Positions 8,680-11,547 of a DNA stretch of 11,547 nucleotides are shown piece by piece (within the stretch, counting starts at the first letter, position 1; each line of letters begins with the position of its first letter). The DNA comes from Monoraphidium neglectum. Lineage: Eukaryota > Chlorophyta > Chlorophyceae > Sphaeropleales > Selenastraceae. Both the position numbers and the translations under genes were made by a program. The stretch covers positions 1 to 11,547 of the forward strand of contig NW_014011760.1 in NCBI RefSeq assembly GCF_000611645.1. Reading direction: 5' to 3'. The notes beneath the pieces were generated by a model that was not told the origin of the DNA, did not search any database, and saw only the letters and a program-made list of their open reading frames with translations.

Positions 8680-10142
8680 GATGATGCACGGGCAGGGGGC
8701 GGAGTGCCGCCCCGATCTCCTGCCACAGGACGCCAAGATCCTGTAGTAAAGCAAGCGAAACGACATGTCTCAACACTCTGCACGTGTTCAGAGAGCGAAG
8801 CTGACGCTGGCCGCGGGGAACACGACCAGGGACGGCCATTGGTTGACTGCAGCCCGCTCGCATCCCCACGGGATAGATCGAGTTCTGAGGGCAGCTTCGT
8901 GACTTCCTAAAACATTCAAGCACTCACCGAGCGCGAGGGAGACAGACGGCTACCGTGTTGCGGGGTGCCTGATCGAGGTCACAATACGTGGTGTAAATTG
9001 ATGGAAATGAATTTATAACCCGAAGAGTTCAAACGGTTCGGCACAAATCAACGGAGGATCCATCAACTGCAAATCGACGGGCATGCCCGCTCACCCGCCC
9101 TCCCACATGCAGCCGTGAATAAAAACCATCACGATGTATCGCAAGGTATATGATTAGCGTGCTGTCTCGCGCCTTGTACCGATATGCTGGGTCAGAGGTC
9201 GTCTGTTGACCGCTAGGCACTTGGGCGGCGCATGCACCATCGCGCCATGTTGAGGCTACCGGTGAAATCTGCCAAGGTACGTCGCAAGCAGGCATACAGA
9301 GGACGTTGCAGACGCTGTGGCGTACGCCGGCTGCTTTGTCCGCCCCAACTTCCCCAGTGCCGCAGAGGCTGACACTCCTGTGTAGCTGTTCACAAGAAAC
9401 GCACGCCTTCATTCCTCCTGCAGTGCGCTGGCACAGGCACCTACAATCCGATTGTCTGCCCAATTACATGCGTGTGGCACCAGCTGCCCGGACAGTAGGC
9501 GCATGCAGAGAATCAGCTGCCATGCAGGCAGCCCGTGTGTGGTCAATTGGTGTGGTCCAGTGGTCACGCATGGTGTCCCCAGCGTGTCCCAGGTGTTGTC
9601 TGATGATCTGATTGCTGCTGTCAACTTCCAGACTCATCAGCATGCTATCACCCCTTCAGCCCGACTGCTGCCTCATGCTGCTGGCCTCAGCGTGCCGCAG
9701 ACAGCCGGGTGCTGGTTCATTGCTCATGCTGTTGACCGGCTGCAGCAACCCCATCAAAAGCTGATGTGGGGTGGCCCATGCAACAATTGCATGGTGTAAA
9801 ATATCTTGTACAAGAGCAGGCCTTTCCGCTCGGATTGGCATGTCCAATTCTGCAGCCCCCTGCCGCTTTTGCTTTGTTGCCCCCATGACGACACTCCCAC
9901 TGTTCTGTCTTGCCCTTGGAACGGAGCCTCACTCATATAATCATATCTCACCGATTGACTTGAGACACACAGACGGTTTCCTGCCCGTTTTGCAGTCCCG
10001 TACGTTGATTTGACACAGTTGATCTTCACAGATCACCGGCTTCTTTACTGTGACCTACGACGCTTCCAGCGTTTCTGCAACACTTCTGGGCTGGAATAAA
10101 GGCTACAGATAGTCACATGCGGCTTGCAACCAGATCAGCACA
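8680..10142. other. Divergent intergenic region between the poly-Gln and SAP genes
   Basis: About 1.46 kb between genes transcribed outward in both directions, so it must contain both promoters and 5' leaders. From about 8990 it is distinctly lower in GC than the flanking exons. I see no convincing exon: the open frames around 9029-9463, 9306-9799 and 9654-10029 overlap on both strands and translate to Cys/His/Trp-rich strings without domains. AT-rich strings near 9934-9946 could act as a core promoter for the plus-strand gene, but this is not supported beyond composition. Confidence 0.6.
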
Positions 10143-10566
10143 ATGATCGTCGCCAAACTCACAGTGGCGGACCTCAAGACGCAGCTCAAGGCGCGTGGCC
10201 TCGAACAGACGGTAAGCTTGATTTTGCGCCGCCGGCCCAACATGCCTTCGCTCGCGAGTTTCCGCCGGTGCGCCAGAGCAGCACTGAACTCCGATCCTGC
10301 TGCCGCATATCAGGCGCAGCCGCGCCTCATGGTTGCGCGACGCTACCTCTCAGCATATCGGGCTTTCAACCCGCGCCTACAGGGTCTCAAAGCCGAGCTG
10401 ATCGCACGGCTGCAGGCGGCGCTCGACGCCGAGGCAGCGGCGGGCGCGGCAGGACGGGCCGACGCCGTGAATGACGATGGCGGTGGAGACAACAACTTGA
10501 GGGAGCAGTCAAAGGCCGAGGGGGAGCATGCAGAGCCTGAGAGTAATGTAGAGGCGATGGAGCATG

Positions 10567-10604
<38 letters not shown>

Positions 10605-11547
10605 GGAGATGGGGGGCAGCATGCGGAGCAGCCCGCCGCAAGCGAAGAGGGCGCACCCGCGCAGGCGGGCGGCGCCGAGGTGGGCGAGCAGCAGGCGCAG
10701 GGGCAGCAGGACGGCGGCGACCGCGTGCCTGCTGAACCAGCAACGGCGGCGGCAGCCAAGGCGACGGGGACGGCAGGCGACGGCGGCGCCGAGGCAGCCG
10801 CACAGCGCGCGCGCGAGGCCGCTGCGCGGGAGCGCGAGGTGCAGCGCCTGGCCTGGAGGGAGCGGGACCGCTCCCCACGGCCGCGCGCGCCGCCGCCGCG
10901 CGCGGAGCTGCCCAGCCCGGCGCCGGCGCCGGGGCGGCTCGCGCGTGCGGCGGAGTGGCAGCGGATGGAAGTGCCGCGGGCCTGGGTCCCGCAGCCGCTG
11001 CTGAAGGTGCGCCGCCGCTCGCGCCGCAGTGGTTGGACCACCCTTGCCCCCTTGCAGTCCCCCCTTGCGCATGGTCCCCGGCCGGACCCCGCTCGCGCCC
11101 GATCCCAAACCGTTTGCCCCACCCTGGCCCCTGCCGCCTACTCACCCTCTCTCCCAAACTCGTTCTCCTGCCCTCCAGGCCAGCCCTATTCCAGACGACG
11201 CGACGCCAGAGGAGATCAAGACTGCCCTCTCGGCCGCCGGCCTGCCCATCTCCCGCGTCGACCTCGACCCGCCCTCAGCCGACACGCCCACCGCTGCCGC
11301 GCCGGCGTCCAAGGCGGCCGCGCAGCCGCCGCCCCCGCCGCCGCGGCGCGCGGCGTGGGTGCGGCTGGTCGCGCCGGAGCTGCCTTGGAGGGGGCTCGGG
11401 CTGCCGTACCACCTGCAGAACGCGGTAGAGGAGGCGACGCTCGCGCCGCTGGCGATGCTCGCAGGTTTGGACGATGGCGAGGGCGGGGCCGAGGGCGGCG
11501 CAGAGGGCGGCGCGGACGCGGGCGCGGGCGCAGCTGGGGGTGAAGGG
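10143..11547 (+). CDS. SAP-domain nuclear protein (3' end beyond the window)
   Basis: Exons 10143-10211, 10383-11006 and 11179->11547 give at least 354 residues. Introns (171 and 172 nt) are phase 0: ACG/gtaagc ... ctacag/GGT and AAG/gtgcgc ... ctccag/GCC. SAP motifs bind AT-rich scaffold-attachment DNA and occur in chromatin, repair and RNA-processing proteins. Splicing joins LTVADLKTQLKARGLEQT (6-23) to GLKAELIARLQAAL (24-37), a full-length SAP helix-turn-helix; without splicing the motif is interrupted. Next come an acidic Gln/Glu/Ala/Gly-rich region with 12 glutamines, a charged AREAAAREREVQRLAWRERDR helix-like and RS-like stretch, and a proline-rich segment. Exon 3 has PIPDDATPEEIKTALSAAGL, then ELPWRGLGLPYHLQNAVEEA, which looks ordered but which I do not recognise, then an acidic Gly-rich run to the edge. 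Acinus, CCAR or SAFB-type proteins share SAP plus charged regions, but no RRM or SPOC is visible here. The unspliced frame ends at 11543 in an Arg/Gly-rich artefact. Confidence 0.87.
10212..10382 (+). other. Frame-preserving, stop-free intron within the SAP motif
   Basis: This 171-nt intron begins GTAAGC and ends CTACAG. It is an exact multiple of three and has no stop codon in the gene's frame, so a retained transcript would stay in frame with 57 extra residues between the two SAP helices. The spliced form restores the SAP consensus and is therefore taken as the normal product. Confidence 0.8.
10569..10604 (+). repeat. CAG/CAA tract (12 Gln) in the SAP gene
   Basis: Six CAG, one CAA and five CAG codons encode 12 glutamines in the acidic linker after the SAP domain. 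The single CAA interruption distinguishes it from the purer 28-codon tract at 7724-7807. Confidence 0.94.

Noticed and set aside
9026..9040. GTTCAAAC string resembling a tRNA T-loop
   Set aside because: It lacks the closing C of the B box, and no acceptor stem or A box is found at the right distance.
9116..9124. AATAAA string
   Set aside because: No gene ends near it on the plus strand, and chlorophytes generally use UGUAA.
9029..9799. Open frames on both strands in the divergent intergenic region
   Set aside because: They overlap one another, have Cys/His/Trp-rich chance-like translations, and do not join to other exons.
11007..11543. Read-through of the SAP gene into an Arg/Gly-rich tail ending in TGA at 11541-11543
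   Set aside because: A GT-AG intron at 11007-11178 changes the frame to one with better amino-acid composition that stays open to the edge. The Arg/Gly tail is GC-rich sequence in the wrong frame.

Overview
The window looks like nuclear DNA from a GC-rich green alga (Chlorophyta). The evidence is short GT-AG introns of about 140 to 275 nt with branch/pyrimidine/CAG ends, very GC-rich exons set against clearly lower-GC intergenic DNA, many in-frame trinucleotide repeats (poly-Gln, poly-Ala, poly-Gly), a likely UGUAA polyadenylation signal, and one protein whose nearest relatives, from memory, are plant HhH-GPD proteins. There is no bacterial operon structure, ribosome binding site, CRISPR array or mobile element. 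The genus cannot be named from sequence alone.

There are four spliced protein genes. None is visible as a single ORF; each was rebuilt by joining exons at GT-AG sites so that domain similarity continues across the junction. Left to right: (1) a minus-strand PWWP-domain chromatin-reader-like protein, ATG at 1917, running off the left edge; (2) a complete minus-strand HhH-GPD DNA glycosylase, 5543 to 2644, six exons, 615 residues; (3) a minus-strand, poly-Gln-rich, probably nuclear protein with a possible B3-like DNA-binding region, 8679 to 6950, two exons, about 528 residues; (4) a plus-strand SAP-domain protein starting at 10143 and running off the right edge. Genes 1 to 3 lie head-to-tail on the minus strand; gene 4 is divergent from gene 3.

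Three non-coding stretches separate them: 1918-2643, 5544-6949 and 8680-10142. They contain no convincing coding exon, tRNA or snoRNA. They do contain a CA microsatellite, a short CTG-rich direct repeat and a few small dyads.

All four products look like nuclear DNA- or chromatin-associated proteins, but eukaryotic gene neighbourhoods seldom imply a shared pathway. I do not see a multi-gene system. The points most worth following up are the two large insertions in the glycosylase (one inside its catalytic core), the stop-free, frame-preserving intron that splits the SAP motif, and the unclassified modules in genes 3 and 4.
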